DNA of 62,638 nucleotides from a virus, in IMG/VR virus record IMGVR_UViG_3300046792_000108, positions 1-62,638 of that record. One strand, given 5' to 3'. A program made the translations under genes and the position numbers. The notes below the pieces were generated by a model. It searched no databases and had not been told where the DNA came from. It saw only the letters and a list, made by a program, of their open reading frames with translations. Of the stretch, positions 22,715 through 29,197 are shown one piece after another. Numbering within the stretch: the stretch's first letter is position 1; each line of letters opens with the position of its first letter.

Positions 22715-22920
22715 CTCACCCTTCTGAAAGGAAGTTGTCTAAGGTTCTGGTTGAAAAACTTCCCCTTAGAACCTGCTTGCAAGAATTTATCATAGGTTTC
22801 TTTGGGGGTCCTGTAGGCGTGAGTTTCACCGGATTTGAATGTAAGATGAATTTCTTCAGTCTTATCATCATACCCGTGGTGAGTTGTAACTGAGCTATCG
22901 TGCGGATTCATCTTAGGCAT
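22711..22920 (-). CDS. KTSC-domain protein, 69 aa
   Basis: The short domain pattern is clear: HDSSVTTHHGYDDKTEEIHL, FKSGETHAYRTPKETYDKF and QAGSKGKFFNQNLRQLPF. KTSC proteins are common in phages and next to nucleic-acid enzymes; their biochemical role is not established. ATG 22920 lies just after the stop of the zinc-ribbon gene. Confidence 0.82.
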   Translation of the reverse strand: MPKMNPHDSSVTTHHGYDDKTEEIHLTFKSGETHAYRTPKETYDKFLQAGSKGKFFNQNLRQLPFRRVR

Positions 22921-22921
22921 T

Positions 22922-23122
22922 TTAGTTCTCCAAATCGTTGAAATATTCGTCTGATACTTCTACTGAAACCATGTCAGGATCAAACTGAGCAGATTTCAGG
23001 TCGGGGTAATCATCTTCCTCATTGTGGTAACAGGAACGACAAACTATTGTTGTATCGTCGGGTAGTACAAAGATCGGGTTGTCAAAGTCTCCAATCTCTT
23101 GGTCACATAGATAGCAATCCAT
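22922..23122 (-). CDS. Small zinc-ribbon protein, 66 aa
   Basis: MDCYLCDQEIGDFDNPIF and TTIVCRSCYHNEEDDYPD provide CxxC pairs of a zinc ribbon; the C terminus is acidic. ATG 23122 is chosen because it follows GGGAGGATTAGG and sits directly after the ligase stop; a longer reading from 23179 would run into the ligase gene. Confidence 0.65.
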   Translation of the reverse strand: MDCYLCDQEIGDFDNPIFVLPDDTTIVCRSCYHNEEDDYPDLKSAQFDPDMVSVEVSDEYFNDLEN

Positions 23123-23123
23123 C

Positions 23124-23975
23124 CTAATCCTCCCTAAATCCCAGGAATACAGGATGCCTGGGTTTATCTTTGGTCCCATGTTTTTGATACTTAAACTTCA
23201 CTGTCTTCCCCATCAGCTGTTTCAATTTGTCAGGTCTCCAAAATCCTCGACGTTGCATCTCAGTGAAACCAGTACCACAGGACACCTCAACGCCATCTGA
23301 CATACGCAAAAGCATGGCTCCGAGCATGTTCATCGGTACCATACCAGCTCTATGGTTTGACCGTTTCATCTTACCTAAAGCGTCTCGTTCAGCCTCGTTC
23401 GAGTTGTGCATTAGTTCTTCAAACCCGATAATGACTCCTTCCGCATCCTGGAATCTCTTGACCTTGAGGAGCCAACCCTCCCGAATTGTACTACGCCCGA
23501 ATTTGTAAGGACCGAGCGGGTCTCGGATCATTACCCCCTCAAAACCTTGTTCTAGGCATTGGATCTCGAACTCAAGCAACCCGTCCTCGTTTTCACAAAG
23601 AATGTGGGGTACTGCTTTCATCAGAGGATTTTTTTCTCTTCCGCAAAACTTTTCGACAGAAGCTAATCTCTTCTCAAACGTCTCAGAGACCAGATAATTG
23701 TCGAACAACCACCACGGTACAGGATTATCTCCCGAATGGCTCATCACGGCACTTGTGGTTTGTTGGAAATTCCCGTAGACTAATTCTCCATCCAGCCCCT
23801 TGAGATGAGGTTTGCTGAACCTGGCCCAGGTACACCTGTTCGGGATTAGTTTCAATCGACGTGATACCAAATCTCCCTCAACATTTAAAGCCCTAATCCC
23901 GTCGATTTTTGGACTTGCGAGAACTGGCCACCTTTGTCTTTTTGGGTCCCAGTCTTTTGCTAGCATTGGTTTCAT
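23124..23975 (-). CDS. ATP-dependent DNA ligase, 283 aa
   Basis: It seals nicks, for Okazaki fragments and recombination. Motif I is ASPKIDGIRA (Lys nucleophile), III is LDGELVYGNF, IIIa WWLFDNY, IV GFEGVMIRDP and V LLKVKRF, followed by an OB domain ending GKTVKFKYQKHGTKDKPRHP. This compact T7-like form lacks extra domains. Its first 83 bp overlap the upstream 86-aa gene in another frame. Confidence 0.9.
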   Translation of the reverse strand: MKPMLAKDWDPKRQRWPVLASPKIDGIRALNVEGDLVSRRLKLIPNRCTWARFSKPHLKGLDGELVYGNFQQTTSAVMSHSGDNPVPWWLFDNYLVSETFEKRLASVEKFCGREKNPLMKAVPHILCENEDGLLEFEIQCLEQGFEGVMIRDPLGPYKFGRSTIREGWLLKVKRFQDAEGVIIGFEELMHNSNEAERDALGKMKRSNHRAGMVPMNMLGAMLLRMSDGVEVSCGTGFTEMQRRGFWRPDKLKQLMGKTVKFKYQKHGTKDKPRHPVFLGFRED

Positions 23976-24153
23976 ACTTTTTCACATCCTTAATCAGAGA
24001 TTCTAATTCTGTTATGGCACTTGATATTTCAGGACTTACCCTAACCCATTCATTCTCGTCCTCTAGAAAATCTAGGATGAATAGTAATCTCCCCACAAGA
24101 GTTTCAATTTCACCAGTGGGTAAACGACGTTCTCCGATTTGTAACCTCATCAC
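23893..24153 (-). CDS. Small helical protein overlapping the ligase start, 86 aa
   Basis: GERRLPTGEIETLVGRLLFI, LEDENEWVRVSPEISSAITE, then a lysine-rich tail (KRLGPKKTKVASSRKSKN). GTG 24153 overlaps the stop of the gene upstream (GTGA). The basic tail is read in the same DNA as the ligase N terminus, a true two-frame overlap of 83 bp. Function unknown. Confidence 0.5.
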   Translation of the reverse strand: MMRLQIGERRLPTGEIETLVGRLLFILDFLEDENEWVRVSPEISSAITELESLIKDVKKYETNASKRLGPKKTKVASSRKSKNRRD

Positions 24154-24395
24154 AAGTCCTTTCCCCTGGAAAGTTGAATACCACGTGACGCCAGCTTCAA
24201 CTGGATTATCACAGGAATAATATCTATCGTGATTCCAGGATCCAATGGGTGGATATCCTCGAGGAAGATCACGTCTGACAGGAATCTCAATGCGGCATCT
24301 AGACTCCCCAGGGACTCCTTTCTATCTTTAACTGACATGGCTTCGGTTAATGCTTTGATGGCCATGCTCATTGCACCTCTCGACTTTACGTTCAT
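24150..24395 (-). CDS. Small protein of unknown function, 81 aa
   Basis: MNVKSRGAMSMAIKALTEAM, LDAALRFLSDVIFLEDIHPL, TIDIIPVIIQLKLASRGIQL: mostly helical. It overlaps both neighbours by 4 bp (ATGA and GTGA), which supports translation. Confidence 0.55.
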   Translation of the reverse strand: MNVKSRGAMSMAIKALTEAMSVKDRKESLGSLDAALRFLSDVIFLEDIHPLDPGITIDIIPVIIQLKLASRGIQLSRGKDL

Positions 24396-25219
24396 TCCAG
24401 CTCCTTCCTTTCTCCTCCTTGACCTTCGAATGCGTTCGCTTTCAGGTTCATACGATCAGCCGCAGATTTTCCTGCCTGGTACCCAAGCGTATTGAAGTCT
24501 CCTCGACCACCTAGGATCTTTGCTGATTTTCCACCACGATTCTTCAAATATTCTCGAACAGCTAAAGCTTCTCTGTTTATTCTTGCCAGAGCAGTTCCTG
24601 AATTGCTCTGCTCCATCTTCTTCTTTTCTTCCTCAAACCTTTGAGCAAGACGAGTCGTGAAACCTGAAAGCCAAGAACTCTTGAACCCGTGAGTCTGTGA
24701 CAGAAGATCTGCTACCAAGTACTTGTCGTCTCCACCCTGTTTCCTGCATTGGCGGCGGAACTTCATATACTCCTGGTGGCACATTTTCTCAGCAACTCTG
24801 TGCATCATAATGAACAAATATTCAACGATCGCAGCGTCGGATTTCCTACCTACAATGCACAACTGGCTGCTAGCTTTGTACACCATAAAACTGCACGAGT
24901 GTGCATCACAGATAACACGCATCAGATTCTCTGCCCACTCTGATCTACGGGACGTAACTTCTACGTCGGGATATTTCGTGTAGAACCTCTGTCTTCCCTT
25001 GTAAAAATATTCACTGTCTCCGACCGTGGATTCCTCCACTGGTTCGTCTTTCAGATGAGACGAGTATTGAATGTCGGTCATCTCTAGTTTGTGTCTTAGA
25101 AGCATGTTCTGAAGCATCGTGGCAAATGCTTGCGCTTCAGCCTCACTTCCTATCTCCTGGGCCGATTCCATGTGGGCTTTGATCTTGCCCAGTTTTTCCA
25201 GAATCTTTTCGTCAGGCAT
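24392..25219 (-). CDS. DUF2786-type protein, 275 aa
   Basis: The N-terminal 45 residues show the DUF2786 pattern (ILEKLGKIKAHMESAQ, AEAQAFATMLQNMLLRHKLE). A second domain follows, with WAENLMRVICDAHSC, QLCIVGRKSDAAIVEYLF and WLSGFTTRLAQRFEEEKKK as in the companion DUF7168-like region of phage proteins. Role unknown; DNA association is often proposed. Confidence 0.72.
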   Translation of the reverse strand: MPDEKILEKLGKIKAHMESAQEIGSEAEAQAFATMLQNMLLRHKLEMTDIQYSSHLKDEPVEESTVGDSEYFYKGRQRFYTKYPDVEVTSRRSEWAENLMRVICDAHSCSFMVYKASSQLCIVGRKSDAAIVEYLFIMMHRVAEKMCHQEYMKFRRQCRKQGGDDKYLVADLLSQTHGFKSSWLSGFTTRLAQRFEEEKKKMEQSNSGTALARINREALAVREYLKNRGGKSAKILGGRGDFNTLGYQAGKSAADRMNLKANAFEGQGGERKELE

Positions 25220-25400
25220 AGTTGAGCAGCCTCTTGTTAATAGCAGTTAAACCTAGTTGAAGATGTGAGATTGCAATGTCCACATACGTGTCGGCGTCCG
25301 GGTCAAAGTTCTCCACATCCCCATACGTGATTAGCTCTTTAATCTTCTTTTCAAGGTAAGCTTTTTCCTTCTCAAGTTTATCCATTTGCTCGGTTGTCAT
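25212..25400 (-). CDS. Small coiled-coil protein, 62 aa
   Basis: MTTEQMDKLEKEKAYLEKKI is a heptad helix; VDIAISHLQLGLTAINKRLL forms a second. It overlaps the DUF2786 gene by 8 bp. Function unknown. Confidence 0.6.
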   Translation of the reverse strand: MTTEQMDKLEKEKAYLEKKIKELITYGDVENFDPDADTYVDIAISHLQLGLTAINKRLLNYA

Positions 25401-25405
25401 AGTTT

Positions 25406-25657
25406 TTAACTCCTTACGGTTTTACCGTCGAACAGGATTCGACCGTCTTTTGCGTGGAACAGCATCTCATCCATCATGTTAGTGATTCTAATCTCACGTT
25501 TCTCTTTGATGGCCTGCTTAACTACATCAACGAAGAAGCAACGAAGCTGCCCGTCGTTCTTGATGTGGCGAGGTTTGTCATACTTACCATCTGCTCCGTA
25601 CTCATAACCTAGCATCGGGTAATTAGAACCACCGTGGTCTGGTAGTGGTTTGTTCAC
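25406..25657 (-). CDS. Small protein of unknown function, 83 aa
   Basis: GTG 25657 follows GGAGG and overlaps the stop of the 31-aa membrane peptide (GTGA). Sequence landmarks: MNKPLPDHGGSNYPMLGYEY, GQLRCFFVDVVKQAIKEKRE, MMDEMLFHAKDGRILFDGKT. No family recognised. Confidence 0.6.
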   Translation of the reverse strand: MNKPLPDHGGSNYPMLGYEYGADGKYDKPRHIKNDGQLRCFFVDVVKQAIKEKREIRITNMMDEMLFHAKDGRILFDGKTVRS

Positions 25658-25749
25658 ATTGCCTCCGTTAGTGCGCAGACTGCAACATACCAGAAGCATA
25701 TCAGCGCGATGAATACTCCAGCAAGCAACAGAATCCGACCTGGCTTCAT
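25654..25749 (-). CDS. Single-pass membrane peptide, 31 aa
   Basis: MKPGRILLLAGVFIALICFW continues hydrophobic to its end. ATG 25749 follows AAGGAG and overlaps the previous stop (ATGA); its TGA overlaps the next GTG. The double overlap and good ribosome site support a real micro-gene that would insert into the inner membrane. Function unknown. Confidence 0.55.
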   Translation of the reverse strand: MKPGRILLLAGVFIALICFWYVAVCALTEAM

Positions 25750-25928
25750 ACTTGCTCCTTCTTGATTAAACCATGTAACTCCAGGCCGTGACCTGTTTCT
25801 ATTGCGTGATTCAATGCCTCTACCAGCATCTTCCTCACATTTGTAGTTGGATTTCTGTCTGTGGATGATGCTTCCTCGGTTGCTATGAAACCACAACCGC
25901 AGTTTACTTTCAAAGTAAGTTTTGCCAT
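25746..25928 (-). CDS. Small Cys-containing protein, 60 aa
   Basis: MAKLTLKVNCGCGFIATEEA, then NVRKMLVEALNHAIETGHGL. ATG 25928 follows GAAGGAG. The layout (CGC-F near the start, histidines at the end) resembles small phage proteins with one zinc site. Function unknown. Confidence 0.6.
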   Translation of the reverse strand: MAKLTLKVNCGCGFIATEEASSTDRNPTTNVRKMLVEALNHAIETGHGLELHGLIKKEQV

Positions 25929-26002
25929 AGTAGCTCCTTCTTCCGCGATTTCTAAAACCCGATAGAAGTCGCGGAGCAAGGCGTTACCTTGCCGGTGCAT
26001 GA

Positions 26003-26242
26003 TCACCTCCCTGCTCCTTTTGCCTTCTTCAAATTTTCTATCTTTAACCCTTTGTTCAAGTGATTGACAAACATCTCGAATACTTCAGTGTCTTGTAACC
26101 ACATGCAGAATTCTACGGTGATCTTTTTGTTGGGTTTAACCAACCCTTTGTTCAAGTGATTGACAAAACACGATTCACACAGGTATTCCCCGTTGACGAT
26201 CCTGGAGGCGACAGCTACACATTGGGTTCTGTCACAGAGCAT
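26003..26242 (-). CDS. Small Cys protein with an internal repeat, 79 aa
   Basis: N-terminal zinc-like set MLCDRTQCVAVASRI and YLCESCF, then FVNHLNKGL occurs twice (about residues 26-34 and 58-66). The DNA copies (near 26048 and 26151) share about 26 identical bases, showing a recent internal duplication. Each copy contains ATTGACAAA by chance of coding, not a promoter. Function unknown. Confidence 0.55.
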   Translation of the reverse strand: MLCDRTQCVAVASRIVNGEYLCESCFVNHLNKGLVKPNKKITVEFCMWLQDTEVFEMFVNHLNKGLKIENLKKAKGAGR

Positions 26243-26472
26243 TAGTTCTCCTCCCTGGCTACAACCTCTTGGTACACATTCTCTGCGATGAATAGGTCAT
26301 CGTCTTCAAAGTACGAGGTGTAAACCTCTGGGTTCATCTGAACATCCTCAAGTAATTCCTTTATCTCTTCTTCGCTCGGCTTGACAATAGCACGAAACTC
26401 TTCGGCAAGTTTTGCTATCTGATCCTGAATCTCATCAATTCGTTTCTTTTGTTCCGGTGTCCAGCGGCTCAT
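26242..26472 (-). CDS. Small helical protein, paralog of the 81-aa gene at 26810, 76 aa
   Basis: MSRWTPEQKKRIDEIQDQIA then KLAEEFRAIVKPSEEEIKEL. The gene at 26810-27055 reads PLTPEQQAKVDEIYIQLG then KLSCEFQQIVNPTEEDLIRA, so the two arose by duplication and now flank two small zinc proteins. ATG 26472 is chosen from this alignment. Acidic C terminus; function unknown. Confidence 0.65.
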   Translation of the reverse strand: MSRWTPEQKKRIDEIQDQIAKLAEEFRAIVKPSEEEIKELLEDVQMNPEVYTSYFEDDDLFIAENVYQEVVAREEN

Positions 26473-26663
26473 ATATCTAACCCCTGTTCTCTCTTTGTTG
26501 CACAAGAGTTGCAATACCCATACCCAGGACGAAGCCGAACTGTTCTTCCACATCCCTGGCATTTTGTTGGACGAGATTCCTTTTGAACCTGGCGATAAAA
26601 CTCAACGTCTTCCTCAGATTCAATCTCGTATTGACCAAAGTTGTCGTCATAATAAGCTGGCAT
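26469..26663 (-). CDS. Small zinc-ribbon protein, 64 aa
   Basis: MPAYYDDNFGQYEIESEEDV, then KCQGCGRTVRLRPGYGYCNS with two CxxC pairs. ATG 26663 follows AAGGAG. Proteins of this YDDNFGxYEIESEEDVEFY type recur in phages; function unknown. The stop overlaps the next ATG. Confidence 0.7.
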   Translation of the reverse strand: MPAYYDDNFGQYEIESEEDVEFYRQVQKESRPTKCQGCGRTVRLRPGYGYCNSCATKREQGLDI

Positions 26664-26673
26664 TACTTTCTCC

Positions 26674-26817
26674 TTATCCAACCTGGATAACTTTCCCACA
26701 TCGGGCACATTCGAAGCCGTGAGTTTGAACTGCAGGCCTGTAATCATAAGGTACTGGGACCTGATCTTTTTCAGGACAGGTGCACCAGAAATCGTCTACG
26801 ATTTTCTTCTTACTCAT
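26674..26817 (-). CDS. Very small zinc-ribbon protein, 47 aa
   Basis: MSKKKIVDDFWCTCPEKDQV and FECARCGKVIQVG give two cysteine pairs. ATG 26817 overlaps the stop of the 81-aa gene. A third small zinc protein in this cluster. Confidence 0.6.
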   Translation of the reverse strand: MSKKKIVDDFWCTCPEKDQVPVPYDYRPAVQTHGFECARCGKVIQVG

Positions 26818-27055
26818 CTTCCCACTCGAATTCTCGATCGTCAAGGATCTGTTGAAGAATCATGATCTGACCTAATGAATCCTCCCATGTCACGATGCTT
26901 TGAATATCGTTGTATGGGTCATCGGTTAGCAGATCAATAGCCCTTATCAAATCTTCTTCCGTAGGATTAACTATCTGTTGAAATTCGCAACTCAACTTAC
27001 CGAGTTGAATGTAAATCTCATCTACCTTAGCTTGTTGTTCAGGTGTTAATGGCAT
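26810..27055 (-). CDS. Small helical protein, paralog of the gene at 26242, 81 aa
   Basis: MPLTPEQQAKVDEIYIQLGK and CEFQQIVNPTEEDLIRAIDL align with the 76-aa neighbour. ATG 27055 follows GAGGAGGAAT. Acidic C terminus (DDREFEWEDE). Function unknown. Confidence 0.65.
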   Translation of the reverse strand: MPLTPEQQAKVDEIYIQLGKLSCEFQQIVNPTEEDLIRAIDLLTDDPYNDIQSIVTWEDSLGQIMILQQILDDREFEWEDE

Positions 27056-27063
27056 ATTCCTCC

Positions 27064-27417
27064 TCAATCCCACCACAGTTTCAGGTAATTGATTCTTCCG
27101 ACTTTCTCAATCGAGGCCTCATCGCAGTTCTGGGATAACTCCACAAGATCTTCTTTCGATAGAACTCGAATCGGAATCCAAACATGATCGAAAAGAATTT
27201 CCTTATCTTCAACCATATCCGGTCTTTCCGGATCAATGGATGGACCGAACAAACAGTGGTCTAGAGGAAATGGCGAGGAAAATGTCTCCTCAACCTCATC
27301 TGCGTTGTGGATTGCCATAATCCTATCGGGGAATTGAGATTTCCAAACTGCCAGTGGCTTTGCTTCCATCTCCCGAAAACCGTCGGTAGATGCCGCATTA
27401 ACTATTGGTCGTTTCAT
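27064..27417 (-). CDS. Small protein of unknown function, 117 aa
   Basis: MKRPIVNAASTDGFREMEAK, then FPDRIMAIHNADEVEETFSS, ILFDHVWIPIRVLSKEDLVE and a Trp-rich end (YLKLWWD). AAAAAGGAG precedes ATG 27417. It is preceded by a run of RNA hairpins (27430-27483). No family recognised. Confidence 0.6.
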   Translation of the reverse strand: MKRPIVNAASTDGFREMEAKPLAVWKSQFPDRIMAIHNADEVEETFSSPFPLDHCLFGPSIDPERPDMVEDKEILFDHVWIPIRVLSKEDLVELSQNCDEASIEKVGRINYLKLWWD

Positions 27418-27429
27418 AAAACTCCTTTT

Positions 27430-27483
27430 TGTCAGAACTTGGGACTGACATGTTGCATTAACAGGACGAGCTGTGCTCGCCTG
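27430..27483 (-). promoter_or_regulatory. Two hairpins in the leader of the 117-aa gene
   Basis: TGTCAG (27430-27435) pairs with CTGACA (27445-27450). CAGGACGAGC (27462-27471) pairs with GCTCGCCTG (27475-27483) with one bulged base. On the mRNA the first is followed by AAAAAGGAG, so it abuts the ribosome site. Neither has a U-run. Confidence 0.45.
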
Positions 27484-27492
27484 CCCCTCTGC

Positions 27493-27687
27493 GACTATGT
27501 CTCATGCGAGATTAACTCGCATCCTGTCACCCGGACAGGTTTTCGGTTATTGGCGTCTTTTCGTATTCTTCAACGATTTCTCTTACACCATCGCAGAATT
27601 CATCAACCGTACAGCCTCCGCGGTTGTAGTGAACTATCAAACTATCTATCTTTTCTTTCATGGTTTAACCTCCCATGAGACATAGTC
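27493..27687 (-). repeat. Cassette B: small gene enclosed by a perfect 14-bp inverted repeat
   Basis: Arms GACTATGTCTCATG (27493-27506) and CATGAGACATAGTC (27674-27687) are exact reverse complements and enclose the whole 44-aa gene. Inside the upstream arm comes GGGAGGTTAAAC before the ATG; inside the downstream arm lies the hairpin GCGAGTTAATCTCGC. Both inner elements are identical in cassette A, while the outer ten bases differ. In RNA the gene would sit in the loop of a long-range stem. Confidence 0.75.
27527..27661 (-). CDS. Cassette B protein, 44 aa
   Basis: ATG 27661 after GGGAGG; TGA 27529-27527. It is acidic and helical: MKEKIDSLIVHYNRGGCTVD, then EFCDGVREIVEEYEKTPITE. No family recognised. 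The GGCTVDEFCDGV element suggests a small regulatory or adaptor protein (guess). Confidence 0.6.
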   Translation of the reverse strand: MKEKIDSLIVHYNRGGCTVDEFCDGVREIVEEYEKTPITENLSG

Positions 27688-27689
27688 CC

Positions 27690-27893
27690 TTCTGTGCATC
27701 ATGCGAGATTAACTCGCACCTTCAACTATAACTTTAAGATCAGTTAGAGTTACAGTACCATCCTTACGAGTAATACGAGTCTTATTCGTAAGAAATTCAA
27801 CCTGTTGACATTCTGTATAGATTGCAACCGGAGTATCACACCCCACATTCCATAAAGAAATCTTCATAGTTTAACCTCCCATGATGCACAGAA
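27690..27893 (-). repeat. Cassette A: small gene enclosed by a different perfect 14-bp inverted repeat
   Basis: Arms TTCTGTGCATCATG (27690-27703) and CATGATGCACAGAA (27880-27893) enclose the 52-aa gene. The inner leader GGGAGGTTAAAC and the tail hairpin GCGAGTTAATCTCGC match cassette B, but the arm sequence is its own. Only two bases (27688-27689) separate the cassettes, as if the units were added in tandem. Confidence 0.75.
27709..27867 (-). CDS. Cassette A protein, 52 aa
   Basis: ATG 27867 after GGGAGG; the TAA (27711-27709) lies inside the loop of the cassette's tail hairpin. Sequence MKISLWNVGCDTPVAIYTEC, then VEFLTNKTRITRKDGTVTLT: a beta-rich small protein with two cysteines. Unrelated to the cassette B protein. 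Function unknown. Confidence 0.6.
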   Translation of the reverse strand: MKISLWNVGCDTPVAIYTECQQVEFLTNKTRITRKDGTVTLTDLKVIVEGAS

Positions 27894-28129
27894 CTTATGC
27901 TACTACCTAGACCGTTGTACGATTCGTTTCTTCTACTCACATACGTGGCTTTACTGGTGGTTCGTATGTGCCTCAGGAACTATGTCGTCGAATCTAGGAT
28001 TCACGCCGTGTGGTGCCGATGGCATCCTGCCGCACGGACTTTTCAAGATTTGGGAACCTTGACCTGCCTCGAGAAATGAGATCCGTAACTGAGTCGTACC
28101 CAGTGCAGAGCAATCGTGCGTCAAGTTAA
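27894..28129 (-). other. Non-coding, strongly structured stretch
   Basis: I see no credible gene or tRNA here. Three inverted repeats stand out: CACATACG/CGTATGTG (27938-27945 and 27963-27970), CCGTGTGG/CCGCACGG (28006-28013 and 28030-28037, one G-U pair) with an inner TGCC/GGCA, and a 20-bp near-palindrome centred on GTTAATTAAC (28120-28139) that contains the stop of the upstream gene. It may be a regulatory RNA or decayed cassettes. Confidence 0.5.
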
Positions 28130-28351
28130 TTAACCTGACCATCCGGTCTGTGTCACACTCACAGCATCATAGATGTAGAACTTGCGATACTTCCGCTTCT
28201 CAATTTCTTTGCGCGGTCCAGGACCATTGGCCTGTCGCATAGTTTGAGAATTGGAAGGAAAGATATTTCCTCCGACGTGCCTGCGCAGCGTCAGATACAA
28301 ATTCCTCTCGCCGTAGCTTGTCGCATCTCCCTCGGCCTCGAACCGTTTCAA
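28130..28351 (-). CDS. Possible basic protein of 73 aa, start uncertain
   Basis: Open from a TTG at 28351: KRFEAEGDATSYGERNLYLT, LRRHVGGNIFPSNSQTMRQA, then a basic segment PRKEIEKRKYRKFYIYDAV. The same frame remains protein-like for about 16 codons further upstream, with no usual start codon. A promoter lies 80-110 bases upstream. The stop sits in a near-palindrome. No family recognised. Confidence 0.4.
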   Translation of the reverse strand: MKRFEAEGDATSYGERNLYLTLRRHVGGNIFPSNSQTMRQANGPGPRKEIEKRKYRKFYIYDAVSVTQTGWSG

Positions 28352-28428
28352 GGTCCCGTTTAACCGTTTTGACTCCGAGGTGCGATGGTTATCAAAGATT
28401 CAGGATTACGAAATCCTGTTATGTCAAT

Positions 28429-28458
28429 ATCATAAAAGACCTGCATAGTGTTTGTCAA
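28429..28458 (-). promoter_or_regulatory. Early-type promoter
   Basis: Reverse strand: CCATTGACA (TTGACA 28458-28453), 18-bp spacer, TATGAT (28434-28429). A small hairpin AGGATTTCGTAATCCT follows in the leader. Confidence 0.6.
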
Positions 28459-28475
28459 TGGAGAACTAAAACTTT

Positions 28476-28772
28476 TTACTCAGTAGGTTTGCAATTTGGA
28501 TCAAACTCTCCTTCTGCTATGTCTACTACATCCACGAACACATACTCCCCGAAGGGTTGAGCTTCTTCTCCAACCACCCTAAAACCTTTCCTCACCTCTC
28601 CCGTAGCTCCACAGAAGAAGCATGAGGTAAGTTGACAACTCCTTATATCATCCAGATCAACAATTAAAATCTTACATTCACTCTCCCTAGAAACCTCGTC
28701 CGACTCCTCACAACAGCCAAAACCTACGGGGAGATCTTTAAGCTTTTTCGTTTTTACCCAAGCTAATCTCAT
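28476..28772 (-). CDS. Cys-rich small protein, 98 aa
   Basis: MRLAWVKTKKLKDLPVGFGC, SRESECKILIVDLDDIRSCQ, TSCFFCGATGEVRKGFRVVG: a CxxC pair plus further cysteines. ATG 28772 overlaps the stop of the SLOG-like gene. Function unknown. Confidence 0.6.
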   Translation of the reverse strand: MRLAWVKTKKLKDLPVGFGCCEESDEVSRESECKILIVDLDDIRSCQLTSCFFCGATGEVRKGFRVVGEEAQPFGEYVFVDVVDIAEGEFDPNCKPTE

Positions 28773-29197
28773 AAGATATACCACACTGCCTTTCTACCAT
28801 GCTCCCTGGCGTAGATCGCTGTCCAGCAACCTCCGGATTTCACATGTGTTGTGGAGTTACAATGGTAGCACTGATCAAATCTTCTACCTTTGAAATCCGG
28901 CGGATACTGAGCAAGTACGATGTTGTGAATCTCATCTGACTTCAGTGCAATGCGAATGTTGCGAGGCTTGAATCCCGTGTTCCAGTCAAGGTGCCGTGGT
29001 GGAAATGGGTAGTACGGCTTGTCAAGTTCTAGGCATACAATCTTTGCCCAAATATCAATTCCTCCCAGATGACACTCACCAGATGCGACTCCAGTGCATC
29101 GAGGGTCTGAGATCAACCGAATGAGCAAAGTCTTTGCATCACTCTCGGTCTCAGGTGTGAACTTAGCTTCTTCAGCTCCGACGATACCGTAGATCAC
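28769..29197 (-). CDS. SLOG-like Rossmann-fold protein with a zinc element, 142 aa
   Basis: MIYGIVGAEEAKFTPETESD, then CTGVASGECHLGGIDIWAKI and HLDWNTGFKPRNIRIALKSD follow the pattern of small SLOG/DprA-like nucleotide-binding proteins found in phages. CYHCNSTTHVKSGGCW near the C terminus is a zinc-binding addition. SLOG domains bind nucleotides or nucleotide signals; whether this one senses or degrades a host signal is open. GTG 29197 overlaps the upstream stop. Confidence 0.55.
   Translation of the reverse strand: MIYGIVGAEEAKFTPETESDAKTLLIRLISDPRCTGVASGECHLGGIDIWAKIVCLELDKPYYPFPPRHLDWNTGFKPRNIRIALKSDEIHNIVLAQYPPDFKGRRFDQCYHCNSTTHVKSGGCWTAIYAREHGRKAVWYIL

Noticed and set aside
26151-26165. 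ATTGACAAA resembling the early -35 block
   Set aside because: It is part of the coding repeat FVNHLNKGL, lies in the wrong strand context and has no -10.
27897-28079. Forward 60-codon frame
   Set aside because: No ribosome site, and the stretch is dominated by inverted repeats.
28340-28400. Possible tRNA suggested by GGTTCGAGG and CCTCGG/CCGAGG
   Set aside because: The paired ends are only about 50 bases apart and no anticodon or D arm can be formed; no tRNA found in the window.
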